The position numbers and the translations under genes are program-made. The notes under the pieces are model-generated. The model saw only the letters and a program-made list of their open reading frames with translations. It searched no databases and was not told where the DNA came from. DNA of 64,000 bases from an uncultured Sinobacteraceae bacterium (GTDB lineage: Bacteria > Pseudomonadota > Gammaproteobacteria > Steroidobacterales > Steroidobacteraceae): positions 83,742 to 147,741 of the forward strand of contig CALEKY010000046.1 of the NCBI GenBank assembly GCA_937902995.1. Reading direction: 5' to 3'. This document shows, piece after piece, positions 16,937-24,558 of this stretch. Position 1 is the first letter of the stretch. Every line of letters begins with the position of its first letter.

Positions 16937-17434
16937 ATGGAAAACATCGCCAATTGGTTTCGAGGACTGAAGCCGCGCGAACGGGTGATCATCGTCGCGG
17001 GCGCGGTGCTCGTGCTTGCGACGGCAATCTATCTCTTCGTGCTCGCGCCGTTCTACGCGAGCGTCGCAGCGCGCGAGCAGGCGGTTGCGAGAAAGAAGGC
17101 GGATCTGGCTTGGATGCGCAGCGTCGCCGCAGAAGTCCGCGCGCTTTCCGCAAATCAGCCGATGCTTGCAGCCCCGACGAACGAATCGCTGGTCGTTCTG
17201 ATCGATCGCACCGCGCGCGAAGCAGGCCTGTCATCGGCACTGACTGGGCAGACACCGAATGGCGAGACCGGAATTCGGGTGCGCCTGGAATCGGCTTCCT
17301 TCGATCGAACCATGATGTGGCTGGCGAACCTCGAGCTGAGTCACAGCGTCTCGATCGAATCGGTCACGTTCGACCGCGCCGCATCGCCAGGGCTCGTGAA
17401 CGTCAGCCTCGTGCTGAACCGCGCAGCAAGCTAA
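16937..17434 (+). CDS. gspM: type II secretion inner-membrane protein GspM
   Basis: 165 residues: a short cytoplasmic head (WFRGLKPRERV), one membrane helix at about residues 18-37 and a periplasmic ferredoxin-like domain. The pattern WFxxLxPRER is typical of GspM. It forms the inner-membrane platform with GspL and lies tightly between gspL and gspN. Confidence 0.92.
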   Translation: MENIANWFRGLKPRERVIIVAGAVLVLATAIYLFVLAPFYASVAAREQAVARKKADLAWMRSVAAEVRALSANQPMLAAPTNESLVVLIDRTAREAGLSSALTGQTPNGETGIRVRLESASFDRTMMWLANLELSHSVSIESVTFDRAASPGLVNVSLVLNRAAS

Positions 17435-17437
17435 CCC

Positions 17438-18187
17438 ATGAATCGATTTTGGCCCTACGTCGCGCTCGGCGTCGTCGCTTATCTCGTGTTCGCGACCGCC
17501 ACCCTTCCCGCCAACGTCATCGTTTCGAGAGTGCAACCGTCTGGTGTCACGCTTGCCGGGCTCGACGGGACGATCTGGAACGGCAGCGCGCAAGTGCTGC
17601 AAATCGGGGACACGCATGTCGGCAGCGTCAATTGGAAACTCCACATCCTGCCGTTGCTGACGCTGCGACCCGCTGCAACCGTCGATGTCAAACGCACGGA
17701 TGGATTTGCGCGTAGCGATGTGACGCTCACGGGAAACCGAGTCGTGCTCGAGAACGTCTCTGCCTCGCTGCCGATCAGCGCGCTTCCGCCGCAGGTCGCG
17801 CCCGGCGGCTGGCAAGGATCGATCAACGCGCGCTTTGCAACGCTCACGCTCGCCGACGGTTGGCCGGTCGCGGCCGACGGCACGCTCGATCTCATGGATC
17901 TGACCGGACCTCCGCGGCGTCCCGCGAATCTGGGGAGCTTTCGAGTCACATTCCCGGCGAATGACGCTGCCGATTCGGACACGCTCACGGGCACGCTCAG
18001 CGACATCGACGGACCGATTCAGATCACCGGCACGCTTCAATTGAAAGCGTCCGATCGCAGCTACCTCATCGACGGCTTGTTGGCCACGAAGCCCGGCGCA
18101 CCGGCCGATTTTCAGCGCTCGCTCGAATTTCTCGGACCGCCGGATGCGCAAGGCCGCCGGCAGTTCTCGCTTTCGGGAACCCTCTAA
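17438..18187 (+). CDS. gspN: type II secretion protein GspN
   Basis: 249 residues with an N-terminal membrane anchor (about residues 5-25) and a periplasmic beta-rich region. GLDGTIWNGSAQVLQIG near residue 42 is the GspN signature. GspN is an accessory component not present in all type II systems. It ends the gsp operon; the next gene is convergent and 24 bases away, with no clear terminator between them. Confidence 0.88.
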   Translation: MNRFWPYVALGVVAYLVFATATLPANVIVSRVQPSGVTLAGLDGTIWNGSAQVLQIGDTHVGSVNWKLHILPLLTLRPAATVDVKRTDGFARSDVTLTGNRVVLENVSASLPISALPPQVAPGGWQGSINARFATLTLADGWPVAADGTLDLMDLTGPPRRPANLGSFRVTFPANDAADSDTLTGTLSDIDGPIQITGTLQLKASDRSYLIDGLLATKPGAPADFQRSLEFLGPPDAQGRRQFSLSGTL

Positions 18188-18211
18188 GAAATTGCCTTTC
18201 GGGTACGCGTG

Positions 18212-19225
18212 TCAGCGCGCCGCCTTGTACTCCTTCAGGAACGCGATCAACGGCGGATACGTGAGCTCCGGCGCTTCGAAGTGCGGCACGTGTCCGATGC
18301 CGGGGAGCAAATGTAGCCGACCGTTGCCGTTCGGAATGCTGTCCGCGATGAACTTCATACGTTCCTGGAAAACGCGCGCTGGACCGGCGAGACTGTCCTC
18401 CGCGCCGCCGAATACGAGCGTCGGTGCCTTGATGTGCGCCCAATCGTTGACGACCGGATCGAGGTAGGGCACCTGTTGGATGAGCGCTTGCACCATCGCG
18501 TATCTCGGCCAATCCGCGCTCAAAGTCCACGCATAGCGATAGCGGACGTATTTCTCGAACTCGGGCTTCCATGCCGACGGGTTGTGCGAGAAGTAGCGAT
18601 GGATGCCGCGGAAAATGTTCTGGTAGGTCGTGCGTAACGTGCGTTCGTAGGCCTCATCGACACCGCCCCACGGCCGGCTGAAACGTGGATCCAACACGCC
18701 GATCGGGTTGTAGATCACGACTTGTTCGGTCACGCCCGGATATTGAGTGGCGAAGCGCGCCGCGAGCATGCCGCCCATCGAATGACCGATGACCGCGACC
18801 TTCTCGATCTTCAGATGATCGAGCAACAGCTTCGAGTTGCGCGCCATGTCGTGGAAGTTGTACGGAATGATCGGCTTCGACGAGCGACCGAATCCGATCT
18901 GATCCGGGACGACGACTCGATAGCCTTCCTTGCGCAGCGCATCGATCGGTCCGCCCCAATAGAACCCAGCGAAGTTCATGCCATGAAAGAGCATGACCGT
19001 GCGCCCATTCGGCGAGCCTTGCGGAGGCACGTCCATGTAGGCGAGCCGAACGTCCTGCCCGTAGAGCCTCAGCGGCAAATAGGCCACCTCGTACGGATAC
19101 GGAATGTCTTCGCATGTGATGCTGCCCGGCTTGACGTCGGTCGGCGTCGGCGGTGCATCGGCGCCTTGCGCGAACGCAGTCAGACTGAAACAAGCGGCAA
19201 GAGCTGCGCAGACGAGTCTTCTCAT
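18212..19225 (-). CDS. exported alpha/beta hydrolase
   Basis: 337 residues from ATG 19225, chosen for the AGGGGG ribosome binding site 7 bases upstream. A signal peptide, MRRLVCAALAACFSLTAFAQG, is evident. The fold shows the oxyanion HGMNFAGFYWGG, the nucleophile GHSMGGMLAARFATQ, an acidic residue near FGGAEDS, and the histidine in LPGIGHVPHFEAPE. It is probably a periplasmic or secreted esterase-type enzyme of unknown substrate. It lies next to the type II secretion cluster, in convergent orientation, and upstream of no other obvious partner. Confidence 0.85.
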   Translation of the reverse strand: MRRLVCAALAACFSLTAFAQGADAPPTPTDVKPGSITCEDIPYPYEVAYLPLRLYGQDVRLAYMDVPPQGSPNGRTVMLFHGMNFAGFYWGGPIDALRKEGYRVVVPDQIGFGRSSKPIIPYNFHDMARNSKLLLDHLKIEKVAVIGHSMGGMLAARFATQYPGVTEQVVIYNPIGVLDPRFSRPWGGVDEAYERTLRTTYQNIFRGIHRYFSHNPSAWKPEFEKYVRYRYAWTLSADWPRYAMVQALIQQVPYLDPVVNDWAHIKAPTLVFGGAEDSLAGPARVFQERMKFIADSIPNGNGRLHLLPGIGHVPHFEAPELTYPPLIAFLKEYKAAR

Positions 19226-19337
19226 GACCATCCCCCTGGTGTGGCTGCGGCATGCACAACCTTCCAGCAAGATGCCGCCGGACACAACAGCGCCGCGACG
19301 CTTCTGACGTTACTTGACGCGGCGCTCGCGTGGCTCG

Positions 19338-20117
19338 TCAAAAAATGAAGAACCCGCCGTCGATCAGGAAGCTGTCGCCTGTGTGATAGGCGCTCGCATC
19401 GCTCATGAGATACACGGCGATGCCTTCGAAATCCGCCGGCGTTCCCCAGCGCCGCAACGGGATACGCGGCAAGATCGCGTTCCGGAACTTCTCGTTGGCG
19501 TATCGCGCTTCCGTCATGGCGGTCTCTATGTGTCCCGGCAGGATGGAATTCGCAGTCACAGCGTAGCGGGCGTATTCGACTGCGAGCGCCTGCATCATCG
19601 AGATGATCGCGCCTTTGCTGGCGGCATACGCTTCGCCGCGCATCATGCCCATCCGCGCGCCCAGCGACGACGTTGCGATCAACCGACCGCCCGGATCGCC
19701 CTTCTCCGCCCGCTGTTTCATGTGACGTGCGGCCTCGCGCAACGTGAAGAAGGCACCGTCGAGATTCACATCGAGCACACGCCGCCATTGCTCGCGCGTG
19801 AGCTCGTCGAACGGCGCACCGCTGCCGACGCCGGCATTCGCAAAGCAGGCATCGACGCGGCCGAATCGCTCCAACGTGGCCGCAAACGTCTCGACGACGG
19901 CTCGTTCGTCGGCTACGTTGCATTGAAAGGCCTCCGCATCGGCACCGAGCGCTCGCAGCTCGGCAACTGCCGCAGCGTTCTTCTCGGCGTTGGAGCCCCA
20001 GATACACACGTTGGCGCCGTGTTTGGCGACACCCCGCGCAAAGCCCAAACCGATCCCGCTATTGCCGCCGGTGACCAGCGCCGTTTTGCCGGAAAGATCG
20101 AATAGATTCGTACGCAT
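19338..20117 (-). CDS. short-chain dehydrogenase/reductase
   Basis: A classical SDR of about 259 residues. It has TGGNSGIGLGFARG for the cofactor, the NAG element as FANAGVGSG, the catalytic Ser/Tyr/Lys as TSSLGARMG and YAASKGAI, and the end DGGFFIF. The sequence CIWGSNAEKN after strand 2 lacks the clear Arg pair of NADPH users, so NAD is plausible. ATG 20117 overlaps the stop of the beta-propeller gene; ATG 20129 is the alternative. The substrate is unknown; the resemblance to glucose or 3-oxoacyl reductases is only general. Confidence 0.85.
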   Translation of the reverse strand: MRTNLFDLSGKTALVTGGNSGIGLGFARGVAKHGANVCIWGSNAEKNAAAVAELRALGADAEAFQCNVADERAVVETFAATLERFGRVDACFANAGVGSGAPFDELTREQWRRVLDVNLDGAFFTLREAARHMKQRAEKGDPGGRLIATSSLGARMGMMRGEAYAASKGAIISMMQALAVEYARYAVTANSILPGHIETAMTEARYANEKFRNAILPRIPLRRWGTPADFEGIAVYLMSDASAYHTGDSFLIDGGFFIF

Positions 20118-21082
20118 CAAGGTACCCATGCCATGCCGTCCGGACCTGCACCCGTCGCAATCGATTCCAAGACCTCGAGCGAGGCAATGTCGACCACCGC
20201 AATTCGGTTCTCGCCCGAAAGCGCGACGTAAGCGCGATTGTCAGAGGGATGAATCAGAACGCCAGTCGGTGCCCTTCCCAAATTCGTTCGTGCGCGCACT
20301 TTACGCGAGACCGCGTCGATTGCCACCAGCGAACCAGCACCGAGATCCGATACCAGCACGGTCTTGCCGTCGCGTGAGAATTTCAGACGGTTCGAGCGCC
20401 GCGTCTCGGCATCGATCGTGTCCACGACCTTCTTGGTGGCCGTATCGATGATCGAAATGCCGCCATCGCGCGAATGCGCCACCCAAAGCTGCTTGCCATC
20501 CGGCGACAAATCGAGTCCTTCCGGACCGGCACCGACGTGAATGAGCGTTTGCTTCCACTCGCCGTTTGCGTTGCGCTCGATGGCGCTCACGGTATTCGAC
20601 TGGATGTTCGTCGTGTACAGGACATCGCCGCTCGGCGCGGCGAGCACCATGTGCGTGACATCCTGATCGGTTGCGAACGTCCAGTCGACGCGCTCGCCCT
20701 TCGCATCCAAACGCCCGATCTTCTTCGCCCGCTCTGCCGTGAAATACAGCCGACCGTCGGCAATCGTCATACCGTGCGGCCTCTTGAGCTCGCCGAGATC
20801 GATTCTCCGCAGCTCCTTGCGCGCGACCAGATCGATGACGGAAATCGTGTTCCCATCTGTCTGCGCGCCGTAGTTGGTCACGAACGCAGTCTTGCCGTCG
20901 CTCGACAACTCGATCTCGTGCGGACCTTGCCCAGTCGCGATCGTCTCGACCGTCTTTCCCGATTCCGTATCGATGAACGACAGCGTCGCCTCGCCCTTGT
21001 TGAGCACGAGCAGCTGTGCCGCGCACGCCAATGCGGGCACGAGGCCCAACAATCCCGCTGCAATTACGGTTCTAAAGCTCAT
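20117..21082 (-). CDS. exported YVTN-type beta-propeller protein
   Basis: 321 residues from ATG 21082 with AGGAG 7 bases upstream. A cleavable signal peptide runs to about residue 22 (LVPALACAAQ). The rest is repeated propeller blades of the GxxPxxxxxSPDGK...V type, such as GQGPHEIELSSDGKTAFVTN, AGPEGLDLSPDGKQLWVAHS and GAGPDGMAWVP. No catalytic heme or PQQ ligand is obvious. It may act as a periplasmic binding or scaffold protein. It is coupled to the downstream SDR by a 1-base overlap of stop and start codons. Confidence 0.82.
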   Translation of the reverse strand: MSFRTVIAAGLLGLVPALACAAQLLVLNKGEATLSFIDTESGKTVETIATGQGPHEIELSSDGKTAFVTNYGAQTDGNTISVIDLVARKELRRIDLGELKRPHGMTIADGRLYFTAERAKKIGRLDAKGERVDWTFATDQDVTHMVLAAPSGDVLYTTNIQSNTVSAIERNANGEWKQTLIHVGAGPEGLDLSPDGKQLWVAHSRDGGISIIDTATKKVVDTIDAETRRSNRLKFSRDGKTVLVSDLGAGSLVAIDAVSRKVRARTNLGRAPTGVLIHPSDNRAYVALSGENRIAVVDIASLEVLESIATGAGPDGMAWVP

Positions 21083-21102
21083 AGCAGCTCCTACAGGCTG
21101 TC

Positions 21103-21130
21103 GGAAAAGGGAAAGGGGAAAAGGGAAAAC
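21103..21130. repeat. heptad tandem repeat, GGAAAAG type
   Basis: Four successive 7-base units GGAAAAG, GGAAAGG, GGAAAAG and GGAAAAC fill the space upstream of the propeller gene. Period and degeneracy match the other heptad arrays in the window, but the unit sequence differs. Confidence 0.75.
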
Positions 21131-21154
21131 AGGAATCCCGGGAGCAATGCCAAC

Positions 21155-21209
21155 ACTACTCACCACTCACTATTCACCACTTACTGCCTACGACGAGTCA
21201 CGAGTCACG
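21155..21209. repeat. heptad tandem repeats, ACTCACC and ACGAGTC types
   Basis: Units ACTACTC, ACCACTC, ACTATTC, ACCACTT and ACTGCCT run at a 7-base step. After a short break come two exact ACGAGTC units at 21193 and 21200. The addA stop codon (21205-21207) lies inside this second array. Confidence 0.7.
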
Positions 21210-24200
21210 TCCCGTCGACTTCCCTCCATGCCCCTAGCAACGGGAAATACAGGGCCATTCGAATCCGTTCCGCGGGCCGCCAAAGTCGCATGAGCTCCGC
21301 GTAACGCTGCAGCTGCGGCGTATAACGGATGACTTCCTCGTCTAGAAACTTCTGCAGTCCGCCGCCCTCGTGGGTGCTCGTCTTGAAATCGACGATCCAG
21401 CGCGTGCCTTCGGCATCCACGAACGTGCGATCGATGACGCCTTGGACAATGCGTCCGTGCACGATCCCCGTCAACGCGAGCTCCGACTCCACGTCCGCGA
21501 TCTCGCCTGTGAGTCCGAGCATCCAGCGACCGCGCGGATCCGACTTCATCCGTTCGAGCGCTTCCACGACGCGCACCGCTCCATCTGGGCAACGTGCGGG
21601 CGGCACGCCGAGCTCGGCGAGCTCCGCTTCCAGCCGCTCGCGCTCGTTGAGAGTCGGCCACCGCCCGGTGCGCAACGCTCGATCGAGCTCACGATGCACG
21701 AGCGTTCCGACATGACGTCCCGTTTGCGTCACCCAGTCGAACACGGGACGCACCGTTTCCGTATCGATCAGCGTGACCGGTCGCGAAACGAGCGGTGCCG
21801 GTGGAGGCGGCGCCGACCAATCGAGCGGTAGCCTGCGCAACTGTTGCGGCGGAGGGCTGAGGCTCGTCAGGCTGGGCATCTCTGCATCCTGTTTTGCGGC
21901 CTCGAACTCTGCCGCCACTGCATGCCATAGCATCTGGAGCATCGACCCTTCTCGCGGGTCGCTGATCTTCACCTCCTCGTCACGCATTCTCGCTGTCACA
22001 TTGCCGAGCAGATGCAATTGCTTCTTCGCTCGCGTCGCCGCTACGTACAGCAGTCGCCCGCGCTCGAGCAGCACGCGTCGGCGCTCCAGGCGTTCGATCC
22101 AGCGATAGATGGGATCGGGATCGCTCCCGTCGGCTTTGATCGGTGCAAGCACGATCCCCTCGCCGGGTAAGCGAGTCCAACGCAACAGCTCGCGATCCTC
22201 GTTGCGCATCGTTGCATCCAGACTCGGGAGAATGACCGTGTCGAACTCGAGTCCCTTCGCTGCATGAATGGTCATCACTTCGACGTTCGAGGTTTCGAGC
22301 AAGCGAGGCCGCGCAAACAGTTGCTCGAGATGTTCTTCCAGCCGCGCCACATCTTCGAGATCGCCGGCGACATCGAGCTTTTCGAGCCGCTGGAAATACG
22401 CCTCGGCATCGTCCAGATCTTGCGCACGCACGGCCGTGGCCGCGCCGCCCAATGCGTTCCAGGCACGTTCGATCCAAGTCCGTAACGGCCATCTGCCGCG
22501 CTCATCGAGCGCAGCGGACAGCACGGCATGGATACGCGCCACACGTGCCCGACCGTCTTCGGACAGCTCGATACCGCCCTGCACCGCAGCCTGCAATGCC
22601 GCATCGATCGTCGGCGCCGGATGCGTCGCGATGGCATGCAGATCCGCCAAACGCAATCCACACCAAGGCGCACGCAATACGGACAGCCACGCGGTACGGT
22701 CGGCGAGATGCACCAAGGCACGCGTCAACGCCATCAGGTCCTGCACGATCGGTCGTTCGTAGAGCCGTTCGATCTCGACGGCTTGGAACTCGATGTTGGC
22801 GCGCGTCAGCTCGCGTGCGATGTCATCCACGCGGCTACGCGTCGAAACGAGAATGGCGATCGTGCCGTCTCGGTCCTGCTCGAGTGCATCCCGAACGATA
22901 TCGACGACCTTGAGCGCTTCGATTCTACGATCCGCATTGACCAGCGGATGCACCTTCACGAAACCTTCGCGTTTGCGAACGGCGATGCTCGGACTGTATT
23001 CGACCGCGCCTTGTTCGACGTCGCTGCGCTTGGGCAACACGTCGGGAAACACCTGGTTCACCCAAGACACGATCGCAGGCTCCGAGCGGAAGTTCGCTTC
23101 GAGCCGCAGCGGGATCAGCGGTACGTTCGAAAGACCTTGCTGCTGCAATTGAATGAACAGCCCGACCTCGGCTTGCCGGAATCGGTAGATCGACTGCATC
23201 GGATCGCCGACGCAGAACAGCGTGCGCCCGTCGCCCGGTTGCCAACCGGCAGTCAAACGTTCGAGCAGCTCATGCTGCGCAAACGAAGTGTCTTGAAACT
23301 CGTCGATGAGGATGTGCTGCAACCGATAATCGAATGCCAGCGCGAGGTCGGTTGGCTCGGTAGCCGGTCCGAGCGCTTGCAGTGCGCGCAACGCGATCTC
23401 CACGTAGTCGGCCTGCATGTGCGACTGAAACACGAGCTGCAACTCGGCGACGGCAGCGGGCAGGATCTCGAGCAACGCCTCCAGAATGCGCCATTGCTCA
23501 TCCGAGTAGCGCGGACCCGGCAGGATGTTCAACTCGCGCAATCGATCGCAGAGATCCTCGTCGTCGCGCAGAGCGTTCAACAAGTCGATCAACCGCTGCT
23601 TCATCTCCTTGTTGTTCTGCGGGAATCCCTGCCGCTTGTTGACCGTCCGATACAGCTCGCCTTCCTTGTTGAAGGCCATCGTTGCGATCGCACGCCAAAC
23701 CGGCAGACATTCCGTGCTCGCCGTCAGCGGCGCCGTCGTGCTGACGCAGGCTTCAAGCTGCAACTTGCGCTCAGCGGCGAGTCCGTCGTCAGCGAGCAGG
23801 TTCTCTGCGGAGAACTTCACCAGTTCGAGCAGCTCTGCGACCTGCACCACACCCAACCGGTCCATCAACACCGCGAGGTGCCGTTCGACGACCCGCTTCA
23901 ACGTGCCTTCGAGCAAACCTCGCAGATCCGTGTCCGAACGAGCTTGGACGATCGCATGCAGCCATTGATCGCGTTTGGCCAACAGCGCGCTCAGCATTTC
24001 GATCAGACGGTCGACACGATTGCCCAGGTGGCCGATGAGCGCTTCGAGATGGTTTGCGACCGTCGAGCCGTCGCCGAGACAGGCGAGCAGCTGTTGGCAC
24101 GCCGCCTCGTAGAGCGGCCATGGCTCGTCCGTCGGCTCAACGGCGGACCCTGTGCCTGCCATGACGGGCAGCCGGCGTGCCAAGCTGGCACCGAAAGCAT

Positions 24201-24558
24201 CGATGGTCTGAATGCGCAGGCGCGAGGGCTGCTGCTCGATCTGCCAACCGAGCTCACGATCGCGTTCCAAAACAGCCTGCGCGAGGCTCCATGTCGTTTG
24301 TTTGTGCGCACTCTCGGGTCGCGGACCCGACGCGGCAATCAACGCCTGCAACACGCGCTGACGCATCTCTGCGGCTGCCTTGCGCGTGAACGTGATCGCG
24401 AGAATCTGCTCCGGCGCACGAACGGTGGCGAGCAGACGTAGATAGCGCTGCGTCAGGAGCTCCGTTTTCCCTGAACCGGCCGGCGCCTGGACGATGAACG
24501 ACGCGGTCGGATCGAGCGCGCGCGTGCGAGCAGCTTGATCGACGGGTGCGTCAGTCAT
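21205..24558 (-). CDS. AddA-like UvrD-type helicase-exonuclease
   Basis: A 1117-residue SF1 helicase with a C-terminal nuclease domain, for processing double-strand breaks. Walker A APAGSGKTELLTQRY is near residue 25, Walker B ILIDEFQDTSFAQHELLERL, then GDPMQSIYRFRQAEV, the TIHAAKGLEFDTVILP motif, and YVAATRAKKQLHLL. The PD-(D/E)XK nuclease core is near the end (WIVDFKTSTHEGG then YTPQLQRYAELM). ATG 24558, with GAGG upstream, overlaps the partner's stop by 8 bases. With the adjacent AddB-like gene it replaces or supplements RecBCD. Confidence 0.9.
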   Translation of the reverse strand: MTDAPVDQAARTRALDPTASFIVQAPAGSGKTELLTQRYLRLLATVRAPEQILAITFTRKAAAEMRQRVLQALIAASGPRPESAHKQTTWSLAQAVLERDRELGWQIEQQPSRLRIQTIDAFGASLARRLPVMAGTGSAVEPTDEPWPLYEAACQQLLACLGDGSTVANHLEALIGHLGNRVDRLIEMLSALLAKRDQWLHAIVQARSDTDLRGLLEGTLKRVVERHLAVLMDRLGVVQVAELLELVKFSAENLLADDGLAAERKLQLEACVSTTAPLTASTECLPVWRAIATMAFNKEGELYRTVNKRQGFPQNNKEMKQRLIDLLNALRDDEDLCDRLRELNILPGPRYSDEQWRILEALLEILPAAVAELQLVFQSHMQADYVEIALRALQALGPATEPTDLALAFDYRLQHILIDEFQDTSFAQHELLERLTAGWQPGDGRTLFCVGDPMQSIYRFRQAEVGLFIQLQQQGLSNVPLIPLRLEANFRSEPAIVSWVNQVFPDVLPKRSDVEQGAVEYSPSIAVRKREGFVKVHPLVNADRRIEALKVVDIVRDALEQDRDGTIAILVSTRSRVDDIARELTRANIEFQAVEIERLYERPIVQDLMALTRALVHLADRTAWLSVLRAPWCGLRLADLHAIATHPAPTIDAALQAAVQGGIELSEDGRARVARIHAVLSAALDERGRWPLRTWIERAWNALGGAATAVRAQDLDDAEAYFQRLEKLDVAGDLEDVARLEEHLEQLFARPRLLETSNVEVMTIHAAKGLEFDTVILPSLDATMRNEDRELLRWTRLPGEGIVLAPIKADGSDPDPIYRWIERLERRRVLLERGRLLYVAATRAKKQLHLLGNVTARMRDEEVKISDPREGSMLQMLWHAVAAEFEAAKQDAEMPSLTSLSPPPQQLRRLPLDWSAPPPPAPLVSRPVTLIDTETVRPVFDWVTQTGRHVGTLVHRELDRALRTGRWPTLNERERLEAELAELGVPPARCPDGAVRVVEALERMKSDPRGRWMLGLTGEIADVESELALTGIVHGRIVQGVIDRTFVDAEGTRWIVDFKTSTHEGGGLQKFLDEEVIRYTPQLQRYAELMRLWRPAERIRMALYFPLLGAWREVDGT

